NCBI GenBank assembly: GCA_028702675.1
Contig: JAQVOJ010000014.1
Location: 1 to 41,373 of the forward strand
From: Bacteroidales bacterium
GTDB taxonomy: Bacteria > Bacteroidota > Bacteroidia > Bacteroidales > ML635J-15
Direction: 5' to 3'
Length of the DNA: 41,373 bases
Shown: piece by piece, positions 1-6,570 of the stretch
Layout of the letters: the number at the start of each line of letters is the position of its first letter
How positions within the stretch are numbered: position 1 is the first letter of the stretch
Notes under the pieces: model-generated
The model's input: only the letters and a program-made list of their open reading frames with translations
The model's database searches: none
Told to the model about the DNA's origin: nothing
Position numbers and translations under genes: made by a program

Positions 1-114
1 AGCTTTATCCTGCTATTACAAAAAAACTTTTAGAGCAATATCCTTAAAATCTATTTTGATAATTCGCAACAAAGTATTAATATTGCACTCGCTTTTTGAA
101 ATATTTCAAATGCA

Positions 115-188
115 GGTCCCATAGCTCAGCTGGTTAGAGCACCTGACTCATAATCAGGGGGTCCTTGGTTCAAGCCCAAGTGGGACCA
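115..188 (+). tRNA. tRNA with CAT anticodon (Ile2 or elongator Met)
   Basis: A full cloverleaf is visible. The acceptor stem is GGTCCCA with TGGGACC, the D stem GCTC/GAGC, and the anticodon stem CCTGA/TCAGG encloses the loop CTCATAA with anticodon CAT. The discriminator is A188 and CCA is not encoded, as is usual in this phylum. It is not the initiator, because position 1 pairs with 72. C4-G69 and C5-G68 match the acceptor determinants that TilS uses on tRNA-Ile2, while the U29-A41 pair resembles elongator tRNA-Met of E. coli, so identity is unresolved. A strong hairpin terminator follows directly, so it is probably a single-gene transcript. Confidence 0.93.
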
Positions 189-194
189 CACAAC

Positions 195-235
195 AAAAAG
201 GATTCAATTGAAAGAATTGAATCCTTTTTGTTTTT
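195..235 (+). terminator. intrinsic terminator after the CAT tRNA
   Basis: Positions 195-209 pair perfectly with 215-229 (15 bp, loop GAAAG). The 3' arm ends in five T's and runs on into TGTTTTTATT. The 5' arm begins with five A's, so the hairpin can act in both directions. Confidence 0.85.
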
Positions 236-286
236 ATTATTACTTAAACATTATTGCTTTTTATCCGCTTGTCTTTTAATTATCCG

Positions 287-294
287 TACCTTTG
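287..294 (+). promoter_or_regulatory. Bacteroidota -7 box (TACCTTTG) before the nitronate monooxygenase gene
   Basis: It matches the TAnnTTTG consensus of the primary sigma factor of this phylum. The start codon lies 53 bases downstream. No TTTG -33 element sits at the standard 19-nt spacing, so this rests on the -7 box alone. Confidence 0.5.
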
Positions 295-347
295 CGTTAG
301 CTTTTATTTATTTAGTTTAGAAATTCTCGAAAAATTCCCAAAGTTTT

Positions 348-1424
348 ATGATTAAAATGAAACCCTTAAAAATTGGAAACTTATGTATTCCCATACCTAT
401 TATTCAAGGAGGAATGGGGGTAGGTGTTTCGCTGTCGGGGTTAGCTGCTGCCGTTACTATTCAAGGTGGTGTTGGGGTTATCTCAAGTGCCGGTCTTGGT
501 GTATTATATCGCAATTTAAGCAAAGATTATCTTGAAGCCAGCATTCTTGGACTTAAAGCTGAATTACAAAAATTTAGAGAAAAAACAAAAGGAGTGATTG
601 GCGTAAATGTAATGGTTGCTATGTCAAATTTTGCAGATATGGTAAAAACATCTATCTCCGAAAAGGTTGATATAATTTTTTGCGGTGCAGGATTACCTCT
701 TAATTTGCCGAGTTTCTTAAAGAGTGATAGCGTAAGTAAATTAGTTCCAATTGTTTCTTCAGGTAGGGCAGCAAAAATAATTTGCGAAAAGTGGAAGCAA
801 AATTACGATTATTTGCCTAATGCAATAGTAGTGGAAGGTCCAAAAGCAGGTGGACATTTAGGGTTTAAACCTAATCAGATTAACGATGAACATTATGCCT
901 TAGAGGTTTTAGTGAGCGATGTTGTAAATACTGTAAAAACATTTGAAATAGCTTATAAAACAACAATTCCTGTTATTGCTGCCGGAGGTATTTATACAGG
1001 ACAAGACATTGCTAATATGCAGAAACTTGGTGCTGCCGGTGTTCAAATGGGAACTCGGTTTGTTACTACTACAGAATGTGATGCATCAATTGAGTTTAAA
1101 AGAGCTTATATAAATGCTAAAAAACAAGATGTAGAAATTATTCAGAGCCCTGTTGGTATGCCCGGTAGAGTTATTGGTAATGAGTTTGTGAATAAACTAA
1201 AATTAGGTTTAAAGCACCCAATTAAGTGCCCTTATAAATGTATTAATACATGCGATATTTCAACTGCTCCTTATTGTATTATTAATGCTTTGTTTAATGC
1301 ATTTAAAGGGAAATTTAATAATGCTTTTGCTTTTGCCGGAACCAATGCTTACTTGGCACAAAAGATTATTTCTGTTAAACAAACTTTTGATGATATTTTA
1401 AGGGAGTACAAAAATGCAAAATAG
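348..1424 (+). CDS. nitronate monooxygenase / 2-nitropropane dioxygenase family flavoprotein
   Basis: This is a 358-residue FMN-dependent TIM-barrel enzyme of the NMO/FabK superfamily. Members oxidise alkyl nitronates or, as FabK, reduce enoyl-ACP. Visible signatures are the N-terminal PIIQGGMGVGVS strand-loop (residues 17-28), the VEGPKAGGHLGF segment with the conserved His170, the AAGGIYTG phosphate-binding loop (211-218) and GVQMGTRF (231-238). A C-terminal cysteine cluster (Cys294, 298, 302, 310) marks a subgroup of anaerobe-type NMO proteins. The start could be 348 or the second ATG at 357; both are plausible and no Shine-Dalgarno decides. The gene stands alone between the tRNA terminator and the convergent metK. 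The physiological substrate cannot be read from the sequence, and FabK activity is possible but not shown. Confidence 0.88.
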   Translation: MIKMKPLKIGNLCIPIPIIQGGMGVGVSLSGLAAAVTIQGGVGVISSAGLGVLYRNLSKDYLEASILGLKAELQKFREKTKGVIGVNVMVAMSNFADMVKTSISEKVDIIFCGAGLPLNLPSFLKSDSVSKLVPIVSSGRAAKIICEKWKQNYDYLPNAIVVEGPKAGGHLGFKPNQINDEHYALEVLVSDVVNTVKTFEIAYKTTIPVIAAGGIYTGQDIANMQKLGAAGVQMGTRFVTTTECDASIEFKRAYINAKKQDVEIIQSPVGMPGRVIGNEFVNKLKLGLKHPIKCPYKCINTCDISTAPYCIINALFNAFKGKFNNAFAFAGTNAYLAQKIISVKQTFDDILREYKNAK

Positions 1425-1432
1425 CATAAGAA

Positions 1433-1477
1433 AAGTCGGCAAGCAATCTTTATAAAATTAAAATCACTTACCGACTT
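1433..1477. terminator. possible bidirectional terminator between convergent genes
   Basis: AAGTCGG (1433-1439) pairs with CCGACTT (1471-1477). After one mismatch, AAG (1441-1443) pairs with CTT (1467-1469). The 23-nt loop is large and no long T run follows, so this is a weak call, supported mainly by its place between the two converging stops. Confidence 0.4.
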
Positions 1478-1512
1478 AATTAATGAATGATAGCTATTTA
1501 AAGAGAATCCTG

Positions 1513-2781
1513 TTAAATATTAAACTCTTTTTTTAACTTATCAACATAGTCAAGTTTCTCCCATGTAAATAGTTCTACCTCTATATCCAATTCGTAAGGT
1601 GGATTATATGGAGAACTGAAATGCTTCTTTACAATTCGTGGAGTGCGACCAAAATGACCATAGCTTGCAGTTTCTTTGTAAATAGGATTCCTTAGTTTTA
1701 ATCTTTCTTCGATAGCAGCCGGACGCATATCAAAAATCTGAGTTATTTTTTTAGCAATATTACCATCACTCATATTTACCTTAGCTGTTCCATAGGTATT
1801 TACAAACAAACCAACAGGTTTAGCAACTCCAATTGCGTAAGCTACTTGAATCAGTACTTCGTCGCAAATGCCTGCAGCAACCATGTTCTTTGCCATATGT
1901 CTGGCTGCATAAGCTGCCGAACGGTCAACTTTTGAAGGGTCTTTACCCGAAAAGGCTCCTCCACCATGTGCTCCTTTACCTCCATATGTGTCAACAATTA
2001 TTTTACGCCCTGTAAGACCTGTATCTCCGTGAGGTCCACCAATTACAAACTTTCCTGTAGGGTTTACATGAAGTGTATAGTCGTTACCAATAAGCGAAGC
2101 AACTCTTTCTGACAATTGTGACTTAACGCGTGGAATCAAAATATTTTGTACATCATCTTTGATTTTATTAAGCATTTTATTTTCGTCAGCATCAAAATCA
2201 TCATGTTGAGTCGAAACTACTATAGTGTCAACTCTCAAAGGCTGGTTATTATCACTATATTCTATTGTAACTTGCGATTTTGAATCAGGACGCAGATAAG
2301 TCATAACTTTACCTTCGCGTCTTATCACTGCAAGTTCTTGCAATAAACGATGTGATAAATCAAGTGAAAGTGGCATATAATTATCGGTATCTTTTGAAGC
2401 ATATCCAAACATCATACCCTGATCGCCTGCACCTTGCTCTTTATGTAATCCAACATTCTCTGTAACCCCCTGATTAATATCTGGGGATTGCTCGTGAATT
2501 GCAACTAATACACCACATGAATTTCCATCGAAACGATACTCACTTTTAGTATATCCAATTTCATTAATTACTTGTCTGGCTGCTTCTTGCAAATCCACAT
2601 AAGTATTACTTTTAACTTCTCCGGCAACTACAACCTGCCCAGTTGTTACCAGAGTTTCGCATGCAACTTTCGAATTCTTATCGAAAGCCAAAAAATCGTC
2701 TAAGATGGCATCTGAAATTTGGTCTGAAACCTTATCGGGATGTCCTTCCGAAACAGATTCTGATGTAAAATAATATCCCAT
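1513..2781 (-). CDS. metK: S-adenosylmethionine synthase
   Basis: MetK makes S-adenosylmethionine from methionine and ATP in the cytoplasm. The 422-residue protein carries SEGHPDKV (residues 11-18) at the N-terminus, the ATP-binding [12 protein letters not shown] motif (117-128) and the glycine-rich loop [19 protein letters not shown] (273-291). It is longer than the roughly 384 residues of E. coli MetK; Bacteroidota forms are usually of this longer size. The gene is monocistronic, convergent with the NMO gene, and preceded by a TAAATTTG promoter and a leader RNA that folds as a SAM-II riboswitch. The likely control is therefore feedback repression by its own product. The start ATG has no Shine-Dalgarno. 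Confidence 0.98.
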   Translation of the reverse strand: MGYYFTSESVSEGHPDKVSDQISDAILDDFLAFDKNSKVACETLVTTGQVVVAGEVKSNTYVDLQEAARQVINEIGYTKSEYRFDGNSCGVLVAIHEQSPDINQGVTENVGLHKEQGAGDQGMMFGYASKDTDNYMPLSLDLSHRLLQELAVIRREGKVMTYLRPDSKSQVTIEYSDNNQPLRVDTIVVSTQHDDFDADENKMLNKIKDDVQNILIPRVKSQLSERVASLIGNDYTLHVNPTGKFVIGGPHGDTGLTGRKIIVDTYGGKGAHGGGAFSGKDPSKVDRSAAYAARHMAKNMVAAGICDEVLIQVAYAIGVAKPVGLFVNTYGTAKVNMSDGNIAKKITQIFDMRPAAIEERLKLRNPIYKETASYGHFGRTPRIVKKHFSSPYNPPYELDIEVELFTWEKLDYVDKLKKEFNI

Positions 2782-2841
2782 TTCTTTATATATTTAATTA
2801 CACAATATTAGTCGAAAGTGGGGATTGTACTGCTCAGAAGC

Positions 2842-2893
2842 GGTGTTTTAGCATTCTTTTCCTGTGGTTGCAATCACCCAAATCTTTCCACAT
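2842..2893 (-). promoter_or_regulatory. SAM-II riboswitch aptamer in the metK leader
   Basis: Read on the minus strand, the leader shows the SAM-II H-type pseudoknot. P1 is TGTGG (2892-2888) with CCACA (2867-2863). Loop 1 contains GATTT, five bases and ATTGCA, the family signature. In P2, GGTG (2878-2875) pairs with CACC (2845-2842), and GC (2871-2870) pairs with GC (2852-2851). GCTAAA (2852-2847), the conserved 3' strand that contacts SAM, is intact. The family is known from Alphaproteobacteria and Bacteroidota, where it controls methionine and SAM genes. The aptamer ends 60 nt before the metK ATG. I identified it by eye, without a covariance search. Confidence 0.85.
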
Positions 2894-2903
2894 AATTTAA
2901 TGA

Positions 2904-2934
2904 CAAATTTAAATCCTTTTATTATTATAAACAA
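2904..2934 (-). promoter_or_regulatory. metK promoter (TTG -33, TAAATTTG -7)
   Basis: On the minus strand, TAAATTTG (2911-2904) is a perfect TAnnTTTG -7 box, and TTG (2934-2932) lies 20 nt upstream as a -33 core. A start about seven bases downstream would place the first transcribed base just before P1 of the SAM-II aptamer, so promoter and riboswitch support each other. Confidence 0.65.
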
Positions 2935-2960
2935 GATTTTAATAATTCTTTTCATTTTAT

Positions 2961-2968
2961 TATATTTG
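2961..2968 (+). promoter_or_regulatory. -7 box (TATATTTG) of the bactofilin/ATP synthase operon
   Basis: It is a perfect TAnnTTTG match 33 bases before the bactofilin ATG. The upstream -33 region is T-rich (TTTT at 2937-2940) but lacks a clear TTTG. It is the only good promoter box I see before the nine-gene operon. Confidence 0.6.
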
Positions 2969-3001
2969 CAAACCTTGTGTTTTACTAAAAATCATTGAGT
3001 T

Positions 3002-3397
3002 ATGGCAAAAAATTTTGAACCGGAACAAGACAGTCACAATACTATCGGCAATGGAACAACGATAAAAGGCGATATTATTTCTAATGGAGACATTAGAATT
3101 GATGGACAATTACAAGGCAATTTACAAATTAAAGGTAAACTTGTAGTTGGGAATTCAGGAAAAATCATTGGAGAAGTTGATTGTAAAAACTCCGAAATAT
3201 CTGGAACGGTAGAGGGTAAGTTAGTTGTTAATGAGCTACTAAACTTAAAATCGAGTGCAAAGATTATGGGTGATATTATTACTTCTAAACTCTCAATTGA
3301 ACCAGGTGCAAGTTTTACAGGCACTTGTAATATGGGAGGGAATAAACACGAGCCTAAAGCTCCTGTTGAAAACATTGATGCAAAACAAGAAAAATAA
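3002..3397 (+). CDS. bactofilin family polymer-forming cytoskeletal protein
   Basis: A 131-residue protein of the bactofilin (DUF583) family. Bactofilins assemble without nucleotide into beta-helical filaments under the membrane and scaffold cell-wall or morphology enzymes. The central region from about residue 17 to 112 shows the regular short-strand repeat pattern (I-x-G-D/E-I, V-x-G-x-L) ending in TSKLSIEPGASFTG, the usual end of the helical core. The N- and C-terminal tails are charged and probably disordered. There is no membrane segment. It is the first gene of the ATP synthase operon, and its last 20 bases overlap the start of the atpZ gene. The family call is firm, but the specific cellular role is unknown. 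Confidence 0.9.
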   Translation: MAKNFEPEQDSHNTIGNGTTIKGDIISNGDIRIDGQLQGNLQIKGKLVVGNSGKIIGEVDCKNSEISGTVEGKLVVNELLNLKSSAKIMGDIITSKLSIEPGASFTGTCNMGGNKHEPKAPVENIDAKQEK

Positions 3398-3599
3398 TAA
3401 TCTCCCTTGGCAAAAATATGCCGAGATAACCGGTATTATTATCGAAATGATATTAATAATTGGAGGATTTGTATATGCCGGAATTTGGCTTGACGAAAAA
3501 AAATTCATTGATTTTCCAATATTTACAATTGTGTTATCTCTGGCAGGCGTAGGTATTGCTATGTATTTATTAATTAAACAAGCTAATAGAAATCAGTAA
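3378..3599 (+). CDS. AtpZ/AtpI family small membrane protein of the ATP synthase operon
   Basis: A 73-residue protein with two membrane helices (about residues 17-36 and 45-66) joined by the short loop LDEKKFIDFP. This is the hairpin architecture of the AtpZ/AtpI family, proposed to aid c-ring assembly or Mg2+ supply for the F-type ATP synthase. I chose the ATG at 3378 because earlier in-frame starts would lie deep inside the bactofilin gene and add a non-membrane tail. With this start it overlaps the bactofilin gene by 20 bases, which suggests translational coupling. The next gene follows after exactly TT (TAATTATG). The family assignment is from topology, short motifs and operon position. 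Confidence 0.8.
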   Translation: MQNKKNNNLPWQKYAEITGIIIEMILIIGGFVYAGIWLDEKKFIDFPIFTIVLSLAGVGIAMYLLIKQANRNQ

Positions 3600-3601
3600 T
3601 T

Positions 3602-4000
3602 ATGATTAAAGCTTTTTTTAAGCATATATCATTATTGTCGGGGTTTGGAATTATTATTTTTTTAATTCATTACCTTTTGAGTAAAGCATTAACAATTTTG
3701 CATTCCGAACAACTCATGTTTGATGTTCATATATTTATGTTCTTGTTAACTGCCGGAGGAATAATTGCAAGTTTATATCTATTGAAAAAACGCTCGCAAT
3801 TTGTTGGTTTTGCATTTGTTGGTGTTAGTGTCTTAAAAATGCTTTTATCAACAATTTTTTTATACCCTATAATAAAAGGGGAGCTTGATAATCCAAAGGT
3901 TTATGTTGTACAATTTATAATTATATACTTTGTGTATCTAGCTTATGAGGTATTGTATATTATTAATCTGCTTAAAAACAGTAATTCTTTGGACGAATGA
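3602..4000 (+). CDS. four-helix membrane protein between atpZ and atpB
   Basis: A 132-residue hydrophobic protein with four predicted membrane helices (about 8-30, 43-62, 66-90 and 100-124) and a short polar C-terminus. It occupies the slot between atpZ and atpB, where many Bacteroidota carry a poorly characterised protein (annotated in some genomes as DUF6168). The topology resembles the classical AtpI (four helices), which works with AtpZ in c-ring assembly or Mg2+ transport. That parallel is my inference, as no diagnostic residue is visible. It is in the operon: stop-TT-start spacing follows atpZ, and 50 bases precede atpB. Confidence 0.7.
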   Translation: MIKAFFKHISLLSGFGIIIFLIHYLLSKALTILHSEQLMFDVHIFMFLLTAGGIIASLYLLKKRSQFVGFAFVGVSVLKMLLSTIFLYPIIKGELDNPKVYVVQFIIIYFVYLAYEVLYIINLLKNSNSLDE

Positions 4001-4050
4001 TTTTTTTGATTATTTTCGTGTTTTCAATCTTGAAATCAAATTTATTTTGA

Positions 4051-5151
4051 ATGAAAGTCTCTTTATTTAAATACCTAATATTAAGCTTATTGATTATTGC
4101 ATCAAATGCTCTATTAGCCTCTGAAGAGGCTGACACTACTAAATCTAACGACTTTGATGTTAATGAAGTATTGATGCACCATATAAAGGACACTTACGAA
4201 TGGCATATACTAGATTATGTGAATAAAAACGACGAGCACGTTGTTGTTAGCATCCCTTTTCCAATAATTCTTATCGGTAACGGTCAATTTGATATATTTA
4301 TGTCTTCTGAGTTTCATCATGGCGATAAAACTGTAAAACGAGGAAATAACGAGTACATACTTTACCACGAAAAAATTTATTATAAATCGGAAAATGGTAA
4401 TGAACATGGTATTGAATATAAACTTAACGATAAAGGAGAAAAAATAGTTGCTAATGCTAAACCTTTAGATTTTTCGATTACAAAAAATGTAGTAGGTGTA
4501 TTTTTGATAGTTATTGTTATGCTACTTATTTTTTTAAGCGTAGCAAGAGGATACAAAAAACGACCTGGACGCCCCGCCGGATTACAAGCTTTTATGGAAC
4601 CTGTAATATTATTTGTAAAAAATGATATAGTTGTACCCGTAATCGGAGAACACAAATCTGAAAAATTCTTACCTTATTTACTTACAGTTTTCTTTTTTAT
4701 CCTATTTGGAAATCTATTTGGATTAATGCCAATATTTCTAGGAGGAGCAAATGTTACAGGGAATATTTCCGTAACATTTACATTAGCTCTTTTTACAATG
4801 CTAATAACAAACTTTTCTGGAAATAAAGAGTATTGGAAACACATTTTTGCAGTTCCCGGAGTGCCAATTTGGTTATATCCAATTATGATACCAGTTGAAC
4901 TTCTAGGAATAATAATTAAGCCATTTGCTCTTATGGTTCGTTTATTTGCAAACATTACTGCAGGTCATATAATTGTTTTAAGTCTTATCTCTGTAATTTT
5001 TATATTCAAATCGGCTGTTATGGCATCAGTTTCAATTCCATTAGGATTGTTTATGAATATATTAGAATTACTTGTAGCATTTTTACAAGCGTATGTATTT
5101 ACAATGCTTTCGGCTTTGTTTATTGGATTGGCGGTACAAGAAGAACATTAA
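4051..5151 (+). CDS. atpB: F-type ATP synthase subunit a
   Basis: This is the proton-channel stator subunit of F0. The 366 residues begin with a signal-peptide-like segment (1-23), then an extra-cytoplasmic polar domain (about 24-140) that proteobacterial subunit a lacks but Bacteroidota forms commonly have. The canonical membrane core follows. The essential arginine is Arg297 in PVELLGIIIKPFALMVRLFAN (281-301). The last helices contain MNILELLVAFLQAYVFTML with Gln346, the usual partner in the exit half-channel. The start ATG at 4051 is favoured because the signal peptide follows directly. It is followed by atpE after 47 bases. Confidence 0.97.
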   Translation: MKVSLFKYLILSLLIIASNALLASEEADTTKSNDFDVNEVLMHHIKDTYEWHILDYVNKNDEHVVVSIPFPIILIGNGQFDIFMSSEFHHGDKTVKRGNNEYILYHEKIYYKSENGNEHGIEYKLNDKGEKIVANAKPLDFSITKNVVGVFLIVIVMLLIFLSVARGYKKRPGRPAGLQAFMEPVILFVKNDIVVPVIGEHKSEKFLPYLLTVFFFILFGNLFGLMPIFLGGANVTGNISVTFTLALFTMLITNFSGNKEYWKHIFAVPGVPIWLYPIMIPVELLGIIIKPFALMVRLFANITAGHIIVLSLISVIFIFKSAVMASVSIPLGLFMNILELLVAFLQAYVFTMLSALFIGLAVQEEH

Positions 5152-5198
5152 TAATAATTGAATTATGAATTTTTTTGTTTCATTAAATATATAAAGTT

Positions 5199-5402
5199 AT
5201 GGTAGGATTAGCTAGTATTGGTGCAGCAATAGCAGTAATTGGAGCAGCTTATGGTATCGGTAAAATCGGTGCTGGAGCTATGGACGCTATTGCACGCCAG
5301 CCTGAAGCAGCAGGTAAAATACAAATGGCAATGATTATTGCTGCCGCTCTAGTAGAGGGTGTAGCACTTTTTGCTGTTGTTGTTGCTTTGTTGCAAGGTT
5401 AA
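5199..5402 (+). CDS. atpE: F-type ATP synthase subunit c
   Basis: A 67-residue hairpin of two membrane helices forming the rotor ring. The polar loop carries ARQPEA (residues 32-37) and the ion-binding carboxylate is Glu53 in [10 protein letters not shown]. Compared with the Na+-coordinating c subunit of Ilyobacter, the Gln32 position is Ile20, Ser66 and Thr67 are Gly54 and Val55, and Tyr70 is Phe58. All Na+ ligands other than the Glu are missing, so the ring should carry protons. It is short for the family. A strong hairpin directly downstream separates it from atpF. Confidence 0.97.
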   Translation: MVGLASIGAAIAVIGAAYGIGKIGAGAMDAIARQPEAAGKIQMAMIIAAALVEGVALFAVVVALLQG

Positions 5403-5408
5403 AAAAAT

Positions 5409-5455
5409 CTGTCTCTCTTAGAGCGGTTGGCTCAGAGAGACAGTTCTATTTTTTT
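5409..5455 (+). terminator. terminator-like hairpin between atpE and atpF
   Basis: CTGTCTCTCT (5409-5418) pairs perfectly with AGAGAGACAG (5434-5443). An inner stem GAGC/GCTC (5421-5424 with 5430-5433) lies beyond a two-base bulge, and the loop is GGTTG. A T-rich tract follows at 5449-5455. It lies within the operon just after the gene for the most abundant subunit, so it may act as an attenuator or as a 3' stabiliser of atpE mRNA. Confidence 0.75.
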
Positions 5456-5484
5456 GTTTAATTAATTTTTAAAATTATTGAGTT

Positions 5485-5979
5485 ATGGATTTAGTAACTC
5501 CGAATGTAGGCTTAATTTTTTGGACTGGAATACTATTCGTCCTTTTGTTGCTCATACTCTGGAAGTTCGCTTGGAAACCAATTCTTGGAACAATTAACAA
5601 ACGAAACCAAAGTATCGAAGATGCACTTAATGCTGCCGATAAAGCTCGTCAAGATATGCAAAAGCTACAAGCTGATAACAAAAAGATTATTGCCGAAGCA
5701 GCCACAGAAAGAGACCGCATGCTTAAAGAAGCTAGAGAATTTGGGGATGATATCATAAAAAAAGCAAAAGAAGATGCTAAACTAGAGATCATAAAACTTA
5801 AAGAAAATGCTCAAATGGAGATATCAGCACAAAAAGCCGGCGCAATTAATGAAATTAAAAATCAAGTAGCAGTACTTTCAGTTGATATTGCCGAAAAAAT
5901 CTTAAGACGATCTTTAAGTACCGAAGAGAAACACGACGATCTAGTCAATGATATGTTGAAAGATATTAAGTTGAATTAA
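5485..5979 (+). CDS. atpF: F-type ATP synthase subunit b
   Basis: The 164-residue peripheral-stalk subunit links F0 to F1. One membrane helix sits at the N-terminus (about residues 8-28, FWTGILFVLLLLILWKFAW). A long charged helix rich in Ala, Lys, Glu and Asp runs to about residue 140 and forms the dimeric stalk. The C-terminal segment with LSVDIAEKILRRSLS contacts delta. The length is typical. The gene starts 82 bases after atpE, past a terminator-like hairpin. Its start context ATTGAGTTATGG is identical to that of the bactofilin gene, and its stop is separated from the atpH start by two bases (TAATTATG). Confidence 0.96.
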   Translation: MDLVTPNVGLIFWTGILFVLLLLILWKFAWKPILGTINKRNQSIEDALNAADKARQDMQKLQADNKKIIAEAATERDRMLKEAREFGDDIIKKAKEDAKLEIIKLKENAQMEISAQKAGAINEIKNQVAVLSVDIAEKILRRSLSTEEKHDDLVNDMLKDIKLN

Positions 5980-5981
5980 TT

Positions 5982-6539
5982 ATGAACCACAGCAGAATAG
6001 CAGTTAGATATGCAAAAGCCTTGTTTCTTACAGCATTAGAAAAAGATATGCTTGATAAGATACATAATGATATTGTTGTAATTAATCAGACTGTTATAAA
6101 TAATCCTAATATTATTGAAGCCTTAAAAAGCCCTGTAATTAAACCATCAAAAAAGAAGATCTTATTCCAACAAATATTTGATGAATTTATTGATAATCTT
6201 AGTATGGATTTCTTTAAACTTGTGATCAATAATTCACGCGAAATATTTATATCAGATATCTGTAGGGATTTTAAAGACCTTTATCGAAAAGAAAAAAACA
6301 TTATGAATGCAGAGTTGTGTACTGCAGTAGAATTGAAGCAGAATACAATTGATAAAATTTCAAATTTGCTCAAGGAAGCGAATCATGCAGATATTAACAT
6401 AGAAACTAAAGTTGACGAAAAATTACTGGGCGGCTTTGTACTTAAACTAGATGACAAACTATTAGATTCAAGTATTGCTAATTCCTTAAAGCAAATACAA
6501 AAGGCTCTAAAATCAAATGATTATCAAAGAAAATTGTAA
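5982..6539 (+). CDS. atpH: F-type ATP synthase subunit delta
   Basis: The 185-residue delta (OSCP) subunit caps the alpha3beta3 head and binds subunit b. The N-terminal helical bundle starts with SRIAVRYAKALFLTALEK (4-21), the hallmark of the family. The C-terminal part contains the conserved hydrophobic strand LLGGFVLKLDDKLLDSSIANSLKQI (residues 148-172), which matches the G-G-x-x-(I/V)-(K/R)-(I/V)-x-D-x-(V/L)-x-D-x-S signature. It lies between atpF and atpA on the same strand with close spacing. Confidence 0.96.
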   Translation: MNHSRIAVRYAKALFLTALEKDMLDKIHNDIVVINQTVINNPNIIEALKSPVIKPSKKKILFQQIFDEFIDNLSMDFFKLVINNSREIFISDICRDFKDLYRKEKNIMNAELCTAVELKQNTIDKISNLLKEANHADINIETKVDEKLLGGFVLKLDDKLLDSSIANSLKQIQKALKSNDYQRKL

Positions 6540-6570
6540 AGTTATTGATTAAGAAATAAAATAATTAGAT

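Noticed and set aside
2842-2893. SAM-I (S-box) riboswitch upstream of metK
   Set aside because: The leader lacks the four-way junction and kink-turn sequences of SAM-I; the pseudoknot with GATTT-N5-ATTGCA and GCTAAA fits SAM-II.
3034-3375. 113-residue open frame antisense to the bactofilin gene
   Set aside because: It is explained by the repetitive beta-helix coding strand; there is no promoter or domain support.
3255-3377. Upstream extension of the AtpZ reading frame to 3255
   Set aside because: The extension lies inside the bactofilin gene in another frame and adds a tail unlike AtpZ; the ATG at 3378 gives the normal two-helix protein.
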